This document shows positions 52,574 to 61,055 of a DNA stretch of 64,000 nt, one piece after another. Position numbers and translations under genes: made by a program. Source of the stretch: Rhizobium sp. RU36D. Its GTDB lineage: Bacteria; Pseudomonadota; Alphaproteobacteria; Rhizobiales; Rhizobiaceae. Every line of letters starts with the position of its first letter. The stretch's first letter is position 1. Where the stretch lies: contig NZ_FWXU01000025.1 in the NCBI RefSeq assembly GCF_900176345.1, positions 1 to 64,000 on the forward strand. Direction: 5' to 3'. The notes beneath the pieces were generated by a model that worked only from the letters and a program-made list of their open reading frames with translations, had not been told where the DNA came from and did no database searches.

Positions 52574-53827
52574 ATGCTCAACAAGTTCGCCTCTTCCATC
52601 TCAGCGCTGCTCGACATCAGGGCGCAGGGTCATTCGCTGCCGGCCGGTCTCTATGTCAGAGACGACGTATTCGAGGCCGATCTCGACGTTTTCTTTTCCC
52701 GCCACTGGGTCTATGCCGGCCTGGAATGCGAGGTGCCGGAAGCCGGCGATGCCGTGGTTCTGGATATCGGCAAGATCAGCGTCATCATCCTGCGCGACGA
52801 CGACAATGAGATCCGCGTGGTGCGCAATGTCTGTCGGCACCGCGGCTCGCGCATCTTGGATGCCGGCTCCACCGTCATCTCCAAGCTCGTCTGTCCCTAC
52901 CACCAGTGGACCTATGAACTGACCGGCGAACTGGCCTATGCGCCGCATATGGGCAAGGATTTCGACAAGAGCTGTCGCGGGTTGAAGCCTGTGCATTTCC
53001 GGTCGATCGGCGGGCTGATCTATATCTGTCTCGCCGACACTCCGCCCGAGGATATCGACAATCTCGAGGCGGTCATGCTGCCGCGCCTGGCGCCCTATGA
53101 TATCCGCAATGCCAAGGTCGCCCACCAGGTCGATGTCATCGAGGAGGGCAACTGGAAGCTGACGATGGAGAATAACCGGGAGTGTTATCACTGCTCGGCC
53201 AATCATCCTGAACTCTGCGTCTCCTTCGTCGATCTCGATTTCGGCTTCGATCCGGACAGCCTGAGCGCCGAGGATCGCGAACAGGCGGAGGCGCATTTCG
53301 CCATGTATGCCGAGCGCACCGAGCGCTGGGAGGCCGACGGCTTTCCCTCTGCCACGGTGGAGCAGGTGCGCAATTGCGAGACCAATTTCCGCACCCAGCG
53401 CCTGATCATTGCAGGCGCCGGCGAATCCCAGACGGAGGACGCGACGGCGGCCTCGTCGAAGCTGTTGGGGCAGATGACCCGCAAGGATCTCGGCGACGTG
53501 CATTTGTGGGGCCACAACAGTTGGAACCATTTCATGGGCGACCACGCCGTCACGTCCATGGTCATCCCGCTCTCGGCAGACAAGACGCTGGTGCGCACCA
53601 AATGGCTGGTGCACAAGGATGCCGTCGAGGGCGTGGATTACGACCTGCACAAGCTCACCCATGTGTGGATCGAGACCACCAACCAAGATGCCGAGCTCGT
53701 GGCGCGCTCCCATGCCGGCGTGATGGACCCGGCCTATGAGCCCGGCGTCTATTCGCCCTTCAGCGAACGCGCGCTGGACGACTTCGCCACCTGGTATGTG
53801 GACCGGATGCGCGCCCATGGCTACTGA
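52574..53827 (+). CDS. Rieske oxygenase alpha subunit, betaine demethylase type
   Basis: This 417-residue oxygenase has a Rieske [2Fe-2S] site (CRHRGS with Cys87 and His89; CPYHQW with Cys107 and His110) and a mononuclear iron site (ENNRECYHCSANH with His206 and His211). It resembles glycine-betaine (GbcA) and proline-betaine/stachydrine demethylases, which remove a methyl group as formaldehyde. The reductase gene overlaps its end by 11 bases. The OYE-type demethylase that converges with it favours stepwise N-demethylation. GbcA or Stc2 type cannot be told apart by eye. Confidence 0.87.
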   Translation: MLNKFASSISALLDIRAQGHSLPAGLYVRDDVFEADLDVFFSRHWVYAGLECEVPEAGDAVVLDIGKISVIILRDDDNEIRVVRNVCRHRGSRILDAGSTVISKLVCPYHQWTYELTGELAYAPHMGKDFDKSCRGLKPVHFRSIGGLIYICLADTPPEDIDNLEAVMLPRLAPYDIRNAKVAHQVDVIEEGNWKLTMENNRECYHCSANHPELCVSFVDLDFGFDPDSLSAEDREQAEAHFAMYAERTERWEADGFPSATVEQVRNCETNFRTQRLIIAGAGESQTEDATAASSKLLGQMTRKDLGDVHLWGHNSWNHFMGDHAVTSMVIPLSADKTLVRTKWLVHKDAVEGVDYDLHKLTHVWIETTNQDAELVARSHAGVMDPAYEPGVYSPFSERALDDFATWYVDRMRAHGY

Positions 53828-54896
53828 GCTCAAGGTCGGCTCCCCGGCCGGGGGCGCGGGGTACTGGAACCCGGAGACGGATGATCAGCTGGTCTGCCTT
53901 GATGTGCACGAGGAGACGCATGACGTCAGAACCTTCACCTTCGCCTCTCCGGAAGGCAAGAAAATCGCCTTCCAGGCCGGACAGTATTTCCTGTTCGATC
54001 TCGGGATCGACAATGAGGATGACGGCCGCTGCTACAGCATCTCCTCGTCGCCGCGTCGGGAAAACGCGGTTTCGGTCACGGTCAAGCGCGTCGCGGGCGG
54101 CAAAGTATCGAACTGGCTGCACGACAACATGAAACCCGGCATGGCAGTGCGCGCGACCGGGCCGCTCGGCAAATTCCTTCGCCCTGATGCGCCAAAATAT
54201 CTGTTCCTTTCGGGCGGCTCCGGCATCACGCCCGTGATGTCGATGGTCCGGGAGATGGCGGATCGGGCGATGCCGGTCGACGTGGTTTTCCTGCATGCCG
54301 GACGCTCCCCGCGCGACCTGATCTTTCGCGACGAACTCACTCTGCTCGCCCGGCGCATGAAGGGTCTGCGCCTGCTGTTGCTGCCGGAAACGCTGAATGG
54401 GGATCCGGCCTGGCCGGGCTTGGCCGGGCGTATCTCCCGGGAGTTGCTGGCACTTGCCGTACCTGACCTTGCCGAGCGGACGGTGATGTGCTGCGGGCCT
54501 GCCCCGTTCATGGCGGCGGCTCGCCAGATCACGTCTGCGCTTGGCGTGCCGGCCGACCGCTATCGCGAGGAAAGCTTCGACACGGCGGTCATCGACGACC
54601 TGCCGGCGCCTGTCGAGAGCGCACCGGCATCGCAAAGCTACAAGGTACAGTTCGCCAAGCAGGGAAAGGTGATCGACGTCTCCTCGGAGCAGACCGTGCT
54701 GTCGCAGGCGAAGAAATCAGGCGTGCGGCTGCCCTCGTCCTGCGCCAATGGCATCTGCGGCACCTGCAAGTCGAAACTCGTGAGCGGCGCCGTGGACATG
54801 AAGCACGAGGGCGGCATCCGGCAGCGGGAAATCGATACCGGCTTTTTCCTGCCCTGCTGTTCCAAGCCCCTCAGCGACCTGGTGATCGATCGCTGA
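53817..54896 (+). CDS. Ferredoxin reductase partner of the Rieske oxygenase
   Basis: This 359-residue protein has an FAD-binding barrel (RCYSISSSPRREN near residue 80), an NAD-binding domain (LFLSGGSGITPVMSM near 135, CCGPAPFM near 223) and a C-terminal plant-type [2Fe-2S] domain (SCANGICGTCKS, then Cys-Cys near the end). It passes electrons from NADH to the Rieske oxygenase, as GbcB does for GbcA. The ATG at 53817 lies within the last codons of the oxygenase gene, in another frame. Confidence 0.9.
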   Translation: MATELKVGSPAGGAGYWNPETDDQLVCLDVHEETHDVRTFTFASPEGKKIAFQAGQYFLFDLGIDNEDDGRCYSISSSPRRENAVSVTVKRVAGGKVSNWLHDNMKPGMAVRATGPLGKFLRPDAPKYLFLSGGSGITPVMSMVREMADRAMPVDVVFLHAGRSPRDLIFRDELTLLARRMKGLRLLLLPETLNGDPAWPGLAGRISRELLALAVPDLAERTVMCCGPAPFMAAARQITSALGVPADRYREESFDTAVIDDLPAPVESAPASQSYKVQFAKQGKVIDVSSEQTVLSQAKKSGVRLPSSCANGICGTCKSKLVSGAVDMKHEGGIRQREIDTGFFLPCCSKPLSDLVIDR

Positions 54897-54909
54897 TCTA
54901 TCCGACTGA

Positions 54910-56946
54910 TCAGAGATCCTTGACCAGCCGCAGGGCGTCGTGGATCGCCGCATGGGTGTTGCGGGCCGAAACGGCATCGCCGATGCGGAACAGCTGGAAG
55001 CGCCCTTCCGGATTGCGCACCACCTGCTGCCGCAGGCCGGCGATCAGGTCGTCATAGGAGACCTCGCCGCCATTGGATGACAGCGGCTTCAGCTCGAAAT
55101 AGAGGTCGTCCAGCGGCACCGTGCCGTTGTTGACTACCACCTGATCCACATGGCGTGTCTGGTCCACGCCGCCGTAGTCGCTGCCCACCCGTGCCGTGAG
55201 GCCGTTGCCCTCGCGCGCGATGGACTGAAGGCGGAAGGTGACCGTGAAGGTCACGTCCTTGCTTTGCAGCGAGCGCATATAGGGCACGAGGTTCATCGCC
55301 ATGACCTCGGGTGAAAAGGAACGGTCCGGGGTCATGATCTCGACCTTTGCCCCCGTCGCGGCAATGATCTCGGCCGCCTGCAAAGCCGCATGATCGCCGG
55401 CATCGTCGAAGATCAGGACGTTGGAGCCCGGCTTCACATCGCCCGAGAGAATGTCCCAGGCGGAGACGACGAGGTCGTTGCCGCTCTCCAGCACCTCGGT
55501 ATGCGCGATGCCGCCGGTCGCGACGATCACGACATCAGGCTTTTCGGAAAGCACGATATCGGCATCGGCCCAGGTGTTGAAGTGGAAGGAAACGCCGTGC
55601 TTTTGGGCCTGGGCCATGCGCCAGTCGATGATGCTGATCATATCGCGACGCCGGGGGCTCTGGGTGGTCAGCCTGATCTGGCCGCCCGGCTTGTCTGCCG
55701 CCTCAAAGACCGTGACCTCATGGCCGCGCTCGCCAGCCACCCGGGCGGCCTCCATGCCCGCCGGGCCTGTGCCGACAATAACGATCTTGCGACGCCGGTC
55801 TGCCTTGGGCGTGACATGCGGCAGGGTCAGTTCGCGACCGGTCGCAGCATTGTGGATGCAGAAGGCGGCACCGCCCTGGTAGATGCGGTCGAGACAATAG
55901 TTGGCGCCGACGCAGGGGCGGATGTCCTCCTCGCGCTTTTCCATGATCTTGCGAACGATATGCGGGTCGGTCATGTGCGCCCGGGTCATGCCGACCATGT
56001 CCACCTTGCCGGCGGCAATGGCGTGGCGTGCCGTGGCGACATCAGGGATCTTCGCCGCATGGAAGGTCGGGAAGCGGGTCGCGGCGCGGATTTCACCGGC
56101 GAAATCGAGATGCGGCGAATTGGCCATGCCCTGGATCGGAATGAGGTTGGTGAGGCCGGGATCCGTATCGATATGACCGCGCACGACGTTCAAATAGTCG
56201 ATGAGGCCGCTGTCGCGCAGGCGGCGCGAGATTTCCAGGCCCTCGGCCTTCGTCGTGCCGCCCGCAAGCTGCTCGTCCGCCGTATAGCGAACGCCGAGGA
56301 TGAAATCCTCGCCCACCCGTTTTCGGATGGCAGTGAAGACGTCGAGACAGAATTTCAGCCGGTTTTCGAGCGAGCCGCCATAGGGCGCGTCGAGTTCGTT
56401 GGTATAGGGGGAGACGAACTGGTCGATCAGGTGGCCATAGGCCTCCAGCTCGACGCCATCCATGCCGCCCGCCTTCATGCGCTCGGCGGCATCGGCAAAA
56501 TCCCTGATGATGCGCTCGATGTCCCAGTCCTCGATCTTCTTGGGATAGGCACGGTGGGCAGGCTCGCGCCGGTGGCTGGGCGCCACCACCGGTAGCCAGT
56601 CGCCCTTGTCCCAGCGCGTGCGGCGGCCAAGATGGGTGAGCTGGATCATGATCGCAGCCCCCGCCTCGTGCACGGCATCGGTCATCTCGCGCACCCATGG
56701 CACGATCTCGTCCTTGTAGGCCAGCAGGTTGTTGAAGACGGGCGGGCTGTCCTTCGATACCGCCGCAGAGCCTGCCGTCATCGTCAGCGCCACCCCGCCC
56801 CGTGCCCGCTCGACGGTATAGGCGCGGTAGCGCGCCTTCGGCATGCCGTCTTCCGGATAGGCCGGCTCGTGCGAGGTGACGATGATCCGGTTTCTCAAGG
56901 TCAGATGCTTGAGCTGGAAGGGTTGCAGCAAGGGATCATTGGACAT
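54910..56946 (-). CDS. OYE/FAD N-demethylase (DgcA/StcD-like)
   Basis: This 678-residue flavoprotein has an N-terminal old-yellow-enzyme TIM barrel (FQLKHLTLRNRIIVTSHEP), a middle Cys cluster for [4Fe-4S] (CVGANYCLDRI and FCIHNAATG near residues 343-365) and a C-terminal FAD/NAD-binding part (IVIVGTGPAGMEAARVA near 394). It resembles dimethylglycine and N-methylproline demethylases. It converges with the oxygenase/reductase pair and diverges from a TetR gene. A pathway betaine, N-methyl product, then amino acid is the likely reading (inference). Confidence 0.87.
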   Translation of the reverse strand: MSNDPLLQPFQLKHLTLRNRIIVTSHEPAYPEDGMPKARYRAYTVERARGGVALTMTAGSAAVSKDSPPVFNNLLAYKDEIVPWVREMTDAVHEAGAAIMIQLTHLGRRTRWDKGDWLPVVAPSHRREPAHRAYPKKIEDWDIERIIRDFADAAERMKAGGMDGVELEAYGHLIDQFVSPYTNELDAPYGGSLENRLKFCLDVFTAIRKRVGEDFILGVRYTADEQLAGGTTKAEGLEISRRLRDSGLIDYLNVVRGHIDTDPGLTNLIPIQGMANSPHLDFAGEIRAATRFPTFHAAKIPDVATARHAIAAGKVDMVGMTRAHMTDPHIVRKIMEKREEDIRPCVGANYCLDRIYQGGAAFCIHNAATGRELTLPHVTPKADRRRKIVIVGTGPAGMEAARVAGERGHEVTVFEAADKPGGQIRLTTQSPRRRDMISIIDWRMAQAQKHGVSFHFNTWADADIVLSEKPDVVIVATGGIAHTEVLESGNDLVVSAWDILSGDVKPGSNVLIFDDAGDHAALQAAEIIAATGAKVEIMTPDRSFSPEVMAMNLVPYMRSLQSKDVTFTVTFRLQSIAREGNGLTARVGSDYGGVDQTRHVDQVVVNNGTVPLDDLYFELKPLSSNGGEVSYDDLIAGLRQQVVRNPEGRFQLFRIGDAVSARNTHAAIHDALRLVKDL

Positions 56947-56991
56947 GACACTGCTCCATCGGAGAGAGGGGATCGCGCCACTATGGCAAAA

Positions 56992-57028
56992 TGTACACTG
57001 ATGTCAATTTCAATGACGCATGTGTACT
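56992..57028. promoter_or_regulatory. Operator-like inverted repeat before tetR-type gene
   Basis: Arms TGTACACTGATGTCA (56992-57006) and TGACGCATGTGTACT (57014-57028) match at TGTAC..TGAC positions around a seven-base centre. They lie between the divergent demethylase and TetR genes, where a TetR dimer would be expected to bind and control both. Confidence 0.6.
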
Positions 57029-57078
57029 GACCGCTCCGCCGGATTGCGAAGCGAGCCTAGCTGCACTAGGAAAAACGG

Positions 57079-57714
57079 ATGGAACAGACACCGAGCGACA
57101 GCGGCTGGCGGGGATCGAGCGAAGGCTGGCTGCAGGCCGCCTATGACGCGCTGCTGGAGGGGGGCGTCGATGCGGTGAAGATCCTGCCGCTTGCCAAACA
57201 ACTCAATCTCTCACGCACCAGCTTCTATTGGTTCTTCAGGGATCGGGAGGAGCTTCTGGCCGCACTCGTGGCGCGCTGGCGCGACAAGAACACCGGCAAC
57301 CTGATCCGGCAGACGGAAGCCTATGCCGAGACCATCGCCGAGGCTACACTGAACGTCTTCGACTGCTGGCTCGACATCGACCTGTTCGATTCAAAGTTCG
57401 AATTCGCCGTGCGCAGCTGGGCGCTGCAATCCCCCGACATTCTTGCCGAGGTGCAATCCGCCGATCTACAGCGTCTAACCGCGCTTGCCAGGATGTTCGA
57501 ACGCTTCGGCTATCAGCCTGTCAATGCAGACGTTCGGGCGCGCACGCTCTACCTCGTGCAGATCGGCTATATCTCGATGCAGACCCGCGAAGACCTCGCC
57601 TTGCGCTTCCAGCGCATCCCGGACTACGTCTCGATCTTCACCGGGACAACAGCCGAGCCGCGGGAACTCGACCGGTTTTTCGCGCGACATAAGGCGGGTT
57701 TGTCTGTAGTCTGA
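57079..57714 (+). CDS. TetR-family regulator
   Basis: This 211-residue regulator has an N-terminal TetR HTH (LEGGVDAVKILPLAKQLNLS, then RTSFYWFFRDREELLAALV) and an all-helical ligand domain. It diverges from the OYE-type demethylase gene with an inverted repeat between them. It probably represses that gene until a betaine-derived ligand appears. Confidence 0.9.
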   Translation: MEQTPSDSGWRGSSEGWLQAAYDALLEGGVDAVKILPLAKQLNLSRTSFYWFFRDREELLAALVARWRDKNTGNLIRQTEAYAETIAEATLNVFDCWLDIDLFDSKFEFAVRSWALQSPDILAEVQSADLQRLTALARMFERFGYQPVNADVRARTLYLVQIGYISMQTREDLALRFQRIPDYVSIFTGTTAEPRELDRFFARHKAGLSVV

Positions 57715-57735
57715 CAGCAATTCAGAGCAGATAAT

Positions 57736-58188
57736 ATGGGACGGCAAGTCGTGGCTGTTGGAACTTCGCATCGGCGCATGTCCGTATGGAGTGCATTCCT
57801 GGGAGTGCTGGTGGGCATCTCAGCCCTCATCTACACCACGGATCCACGTCAGGCTCCGCTGTCCAAGTTCAACGACGGGATAGAGGACATACTGGTCGGC
57901 TCGAAAAAGCTGCAGACCGATGTAACCGCGCTCGTCAGTGCCTCGTGGACGCATCTCGGCAGGACAGATCTGCACGCGTTTTTGATAAAGGCCGAATTCA
58001 TCAGCGACGGAGTTGATCAGATCTCTCAAGCCAAAAAGGGCCATGTGAAGTTGATCAAAGATCTTAGCACCGGCCCCGACCTGGCTTCCCAGATGCGCTT
58101 CCGCGAGTTGCAGGTCTCGGTCAGCGTCGATGACCCGCAGGTTCGCGTCGAGAAAGCGGTGCTTGTGAACCAAGACTTTTGGAGATAG
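57736..58188 (+). CDS. Hypothetical membrane-anchored protein
   Basis: This 150-residue frame has one membrane segment near the N-terminus (VWSAFLGVLVGISALIYTT) and a mostly polar remainder (FNDGIEDILVGSKKLQTDVT). There is no good ribosome binding site at 57736; an ATG at 57778 is the alternative. I recognise no family. It lies between the TetR gene and convergent arsC and is less GC-rich than its neighbours. Confidence 0.5.
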   Translation: MGRQVVAVGTSHRRMSVWSAFLGVLVGISALIYTTDPRQAPLSKFNDGIEDILVGSKKLQTDVTALVSASWTHLGRTDLHAFLIKAEFISDGVDQISQAKKGHVKLIKDLSTGPDLASQMRFRELQVSVSVDDPQVRVEKAVLVNQDFWR

Positions 58189-58198
58189 CGGAGGCGTT

Positions 58199-58633
58199 TT
58201 AGACCACCCGCTGACCCGCTGCATCAATCACCACCTCGCCGTCCTCCTTGGAAAACGCGCCCTGCTGCTGTGTCGGCAGGAGGTCCAGAACGGCTTCGGA
58301 GGGCCGGCAGAGCCTGACGCCGAGGGGGGAGACGACGATCGGGCGGTTGATTAGAACAGGGTGTTCCATCATCGCATCGAGAAGTTGGTCATCCGACAAA
58401 GCGGGATTGGACAGCCCCAACTCCTCGTAGGGCGTGCCCTTCTCGCGGATGACGTCGCGCACCGAAACGCCCATGCGAGCGATCAATTGCTGCAGCAGCG
58501 CGCGGCTCGGCGGCGTCTTCAGATATTCGACCACATGCGGTTCGATGCCGGCATTGCGGATCATTGCCAGAGTGTTGCGGGAGGTTCCGCAATCGGGATT
58601 GTGGTAGATGACGATGTCGGTCTGGTGGCTCAT
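58199..58633 (-). CDS. arsC: Arsenate reductase, glutaredoxin type
   Basis: This 144-residue ArsC-family protein has the catalytic Cys in HNPDCGTSRNTL and the arginines of the arsenate pocket (in DVIREKGTPY, LINRPIVVSP and LCRPSEAV). It reduces arsenate to arsenite with glutathione and glutaredoxin. No arsenite pump or ArsR repressor is next to it, so it is a stand-alone copy. The ATG at 58633 begins the typical MSHQTDIVIYHNP start; the longer frame to 58708 has no site. Confidence 0.9.
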   Translation of the reverse strand: MSHQTDIVIYHNPDCGTSRNTLAMIRNAGIEPHVVEYLKTPPSRALLQQLIARMGVSVRDVIREKGTPYEELGLSNPALSDDQLLDAMMEHPVLINRPIVVSPLGVRLCRPSEAVLDLLPTQQQGAFSKEDGEVVIDAAGQRVV

Positions 58634-58747
58634 GGCGCAATCATGCTTTCTCAATCGACGGCTTTGCCGCGCCGTCACGCGGCCGCCATCGATATATCCA
58701 CAATTCACGAATAATGGAAATGATTATTCGATGAAGCCCGTGGGCCG

Positions 58748-59575
58748 TCAGGCGTTCTCCACGCCTTCCATCGGCAGTTCGTAAGTGGTGACCTCGAAGC
58801 CTTTCAGCACGTTCGGTCCAAATGAGGTGGTGAGCGCGACATCGGTAGCATCCCGTCCCGTCGCCATCAGGATCCGGCCAATGCGCGGATGGTTGTGCCG
58901 GGCATCGCAGGTATACCAGCGTCCGCCGAGATAGACTTCGAACCAGGCGCTGAAATCCATGGGATTGGGATCGGCAGGCACGCCGATATCGCCGAGATAG
59001 CCGGTGCAATAGCGCGCCGGGATGTTCATGCAGCGGCACAGCGTGATGGCCAGATGGGCAAAGTCGCGGCACACGCCTGTGCGCCCGAGAAAACCGTCAT
59101 GGGCCGAGCGGGTCGAATCCGCCTTCATATAATCGAAGGCAATGTGATTGTGCACGAAATCCAGGATGGCTTTCACGCGCGGCCAGCCCGGCGGCGTGGT
59201 GTGGAAGGTGGACCAGGCGAAGTCCGCCAGCCGGTCGGTATCGCAATAGCGGCTGCCGAGCAGGAACACCAAAACATCGTCCGGCAGGTCCTTGATCTCG
59301 TGCTGAACCGCATCGACCGGAACCACGTCCGGAAGGCCGCCATCATAGATCTCGAAGTCGGTGGAAATCGTGGTCAAACCCGCTGGCGCGACGATGCGGG
59401 CGCAGGCATTGCCAAAACCGTCGATATAGCCCCAGGCCTCGATCGGCCGGTCGAACACCAGCGTCTGCTCGGTCAGGAGGTCGATGCGGCGCGAGGGATG
59501 GATATTCAGGACCAGCAGCATTGGCGTCGGCTGTGGGCATTCATAGGTGAGCGAAAAGCCTGCGCGAATCTTCAT
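58748..59575 (-). CDS. Transglutaminase-like (protease fold) protein
   Basis: This 275-residue transglutaminase-superfamily protein has an N-terminal beta part and a core with the catalytic Cys in TGVCRDFAHLA (near residue 165) and Asp in CDARHN. Where most relatives have the catalytic His (xHAWxE) the sequence reads DFSAWFEVY, with Ser. So it may be inactive, or use a nearby residue. No signal peptide is visible. The ATG at 59575 (MKIRAGFSLTYE) is preferred to 59623. It sits alone between arsC and the desaturase gene. Confidence 0.8.
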   Translation of the reverse strand: MKIRAGFSLTYECPQPTPMLLVLNIHPSRRIDLLTEQTLVFDRPIEAWGYIDGFGNACARIVAPAGLTTISTDFEIYDGGLPDVVPVDAVQHEIKDLPDDVLVFLLGSRYCDTDRLADFAWSTFHTTPPGWPRVKAILDFVHNHIAFDYMKADSTRSAHDGFLGRTGVCRDFAHLAITLCRCMNIPARYCTGYLGDIGVPADPNPMDFSAWFEVYLGGRWYTCDARHNHPRIGRILMATGRDATDVALTTSFGPNVLKGFEVTTYELPMEGVENA

Positions 59576-59888
59576 TTGATATCCTTGATGCGGCTGTGAC
59601 CGGCGAACGGGCGCCCTGCACAACGTTTTGCATGGCCGGGTGTTCCCGGCGGCGCTTCGACCTGACGATTGTCAGCCCGCACAGGGCTTTTCAGCCATGC
59701 ACACACGATCGTGCGTATTGTCGCATTGTCTTCCCGATGTGGCTGTGCGATGGGTGCCGCAAACATGACAAGGGCCCACCGATACATCAAAAGCTCCGGG
59801 CAAGGCGCGATGCGCCGTTGCTCGCAAGACCTATGACAAGCTGGCCTTGCCCAAGACGCACCTCCATTCCGAAAGCGACGATCTGCAC
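59576..59888. other. Intergenic region between transglutaminase-like and desaturase genes
   Basis: This stretch of about 313 bp holds no gene that I can support. The desaturase frame stays open back to a TTG at 59847, which would add 14 residues. A CACGATCGTG palindrome lies near 59703-59712; nothing ties it to a regulator. Confidence 0.4.
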
Positions 59889-60923
59889 ATGAACATGGCA
59901 CCTGGCCTCATCCAAGCGCAAGCCACCCAGGAAAAAGCTTGGCTGAAACTGCTGGCTGGATACCGCGAACCGAACCGGGCGCGCAGCATCTTCGAACTGG
60001 CGGTCACCGTGGTTCCCCTCATTGCTCTCTGCGCGGCGGCCTGGTTCCTGGTGCACAATGATGTGTGGCTCGGCCTGCTTCTCGTCATTCCCGCCGGTGG
60101 CTTCCTGCTGCGCCTGTTCATGATCCAGCATGATTGCGGCCATGGCTCCTTCTTCGCCAATCGCCGGCTCGATGACTGGACCGGCCGCGTGATCGGGGTG
60201 CTGACGCTGACCCCCTATGACTACTGGCGCCGGGCCCATGCCGCCCATCACGCCACCGCCGGAAACCTGGATGAACGCGGTGTTGGTGACATCACCACGC
60301 TGACGGTCGAGGAATACCGGTCGCGCGGCTTCTGGGGCCGCCTCTCCTACCGGCTGTACCGGCATCCGCTCGTCATGTTCGGCATCGGGCCGATGTTCCT
60401 CTTCATCTTCAAGCAGCGCCTGCCCTTCGGCATGATGCGCTCCGGCGCTGAACCCTGGGTCTCGACCATGGCGACCAATCTCGCGATCGCCTGCCTTGTG
60501 GGCGGGCTGATCTGGTGGCTGGGTGCCACGACCTTCCTCGTCGTCTACCTGCCCGTGGTCTTGCTGGCGGCAACGGCCGGCATCTGGCTGTTCTATGTGC
60601 AGCACCAGTTCGAGGAGACCCATTGGTCGAAGCCGCCGGAATGGAAGTTCCAGAATGCGGCGCTGCACGGCTCGTCCCATTATGTGCTGCCGGCGCCGCT
60701 GCGCTGGATCTCGGCCAATATCGGCATCCACCACGTGCATCACCTCTCGAGCCGCGTGCCCTATTACAGGCTGTCGGAGGTGCTGCGCGACCATCCGGAA
60801 CTGGCTGATATCGGCCGCATCACCATCATGGAAAGCTTCCGCTGCGTGAAGCTCGTGCTCTGGGACGAGGCCAACCAGCGCCTCATCTCCTTCCGGCAGG
60901 CGCGCGCGCTTTCCGCCGCCTGA
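59889..60923 (+). CDS. Membrane fatty acid desaturase
   Basis: This 344-residue protein has three His boxes (HDCGH near residue 80, HAAHH near 117 and HHVHH near 282) and about four membrane segments. It is the di-iron desaturase fold that inserts double bonds into acyl chains or hydroxylates lipids. I chose the ATG at 59889 (MNMAPGLIQA), though the ribosome binding site is weak and a TTG start at 59847 is possible. The gene stands alone; membrane-fluidity adaptation is a plausible role. Confidence 0.85.
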   Translation: MNMAPGLIQAQATQEKAWLKLLAGYREPNRARSIFELAVTVVPLIALCAAAWFLVHNDVWLGLLLVIPAGGFLLRLFMIQHDCGHGSFFANRRLDDWTGRVIGVLTLTPYDYWRRAHAAHHATAGNLDERGVGDITTLTVEEYRSRGFWGRLSYRLYRHPLVMFGIGPMFLFIFKQRLPFGMMRSGAEPWVSTMATNLAIACLVGGLIWWLGATTFLVVYLPVVLLAATAGIWLFYVQHQFEETHWSKPPEWKFQNAALHGSSHYVLPAPLRWISANIGIHHVHHLSSRVPYYRLSEVLRDHPELADIGRITIMESFRCVKLVLWDEANQRLISFRQARALSAA

Positions 60924-61055
60924 CGGCAAGGCCGCGATCCCCAGGTTTCTGGCTTGCATTGATGGATTTGCAAGCATGCGTCCATTTTTCGTTTGCGCCG
61001 CAGCAGGTCCGATAGCATCCTTGGGCATCGCAGTCTGAAACGGAATACAAGTCAA

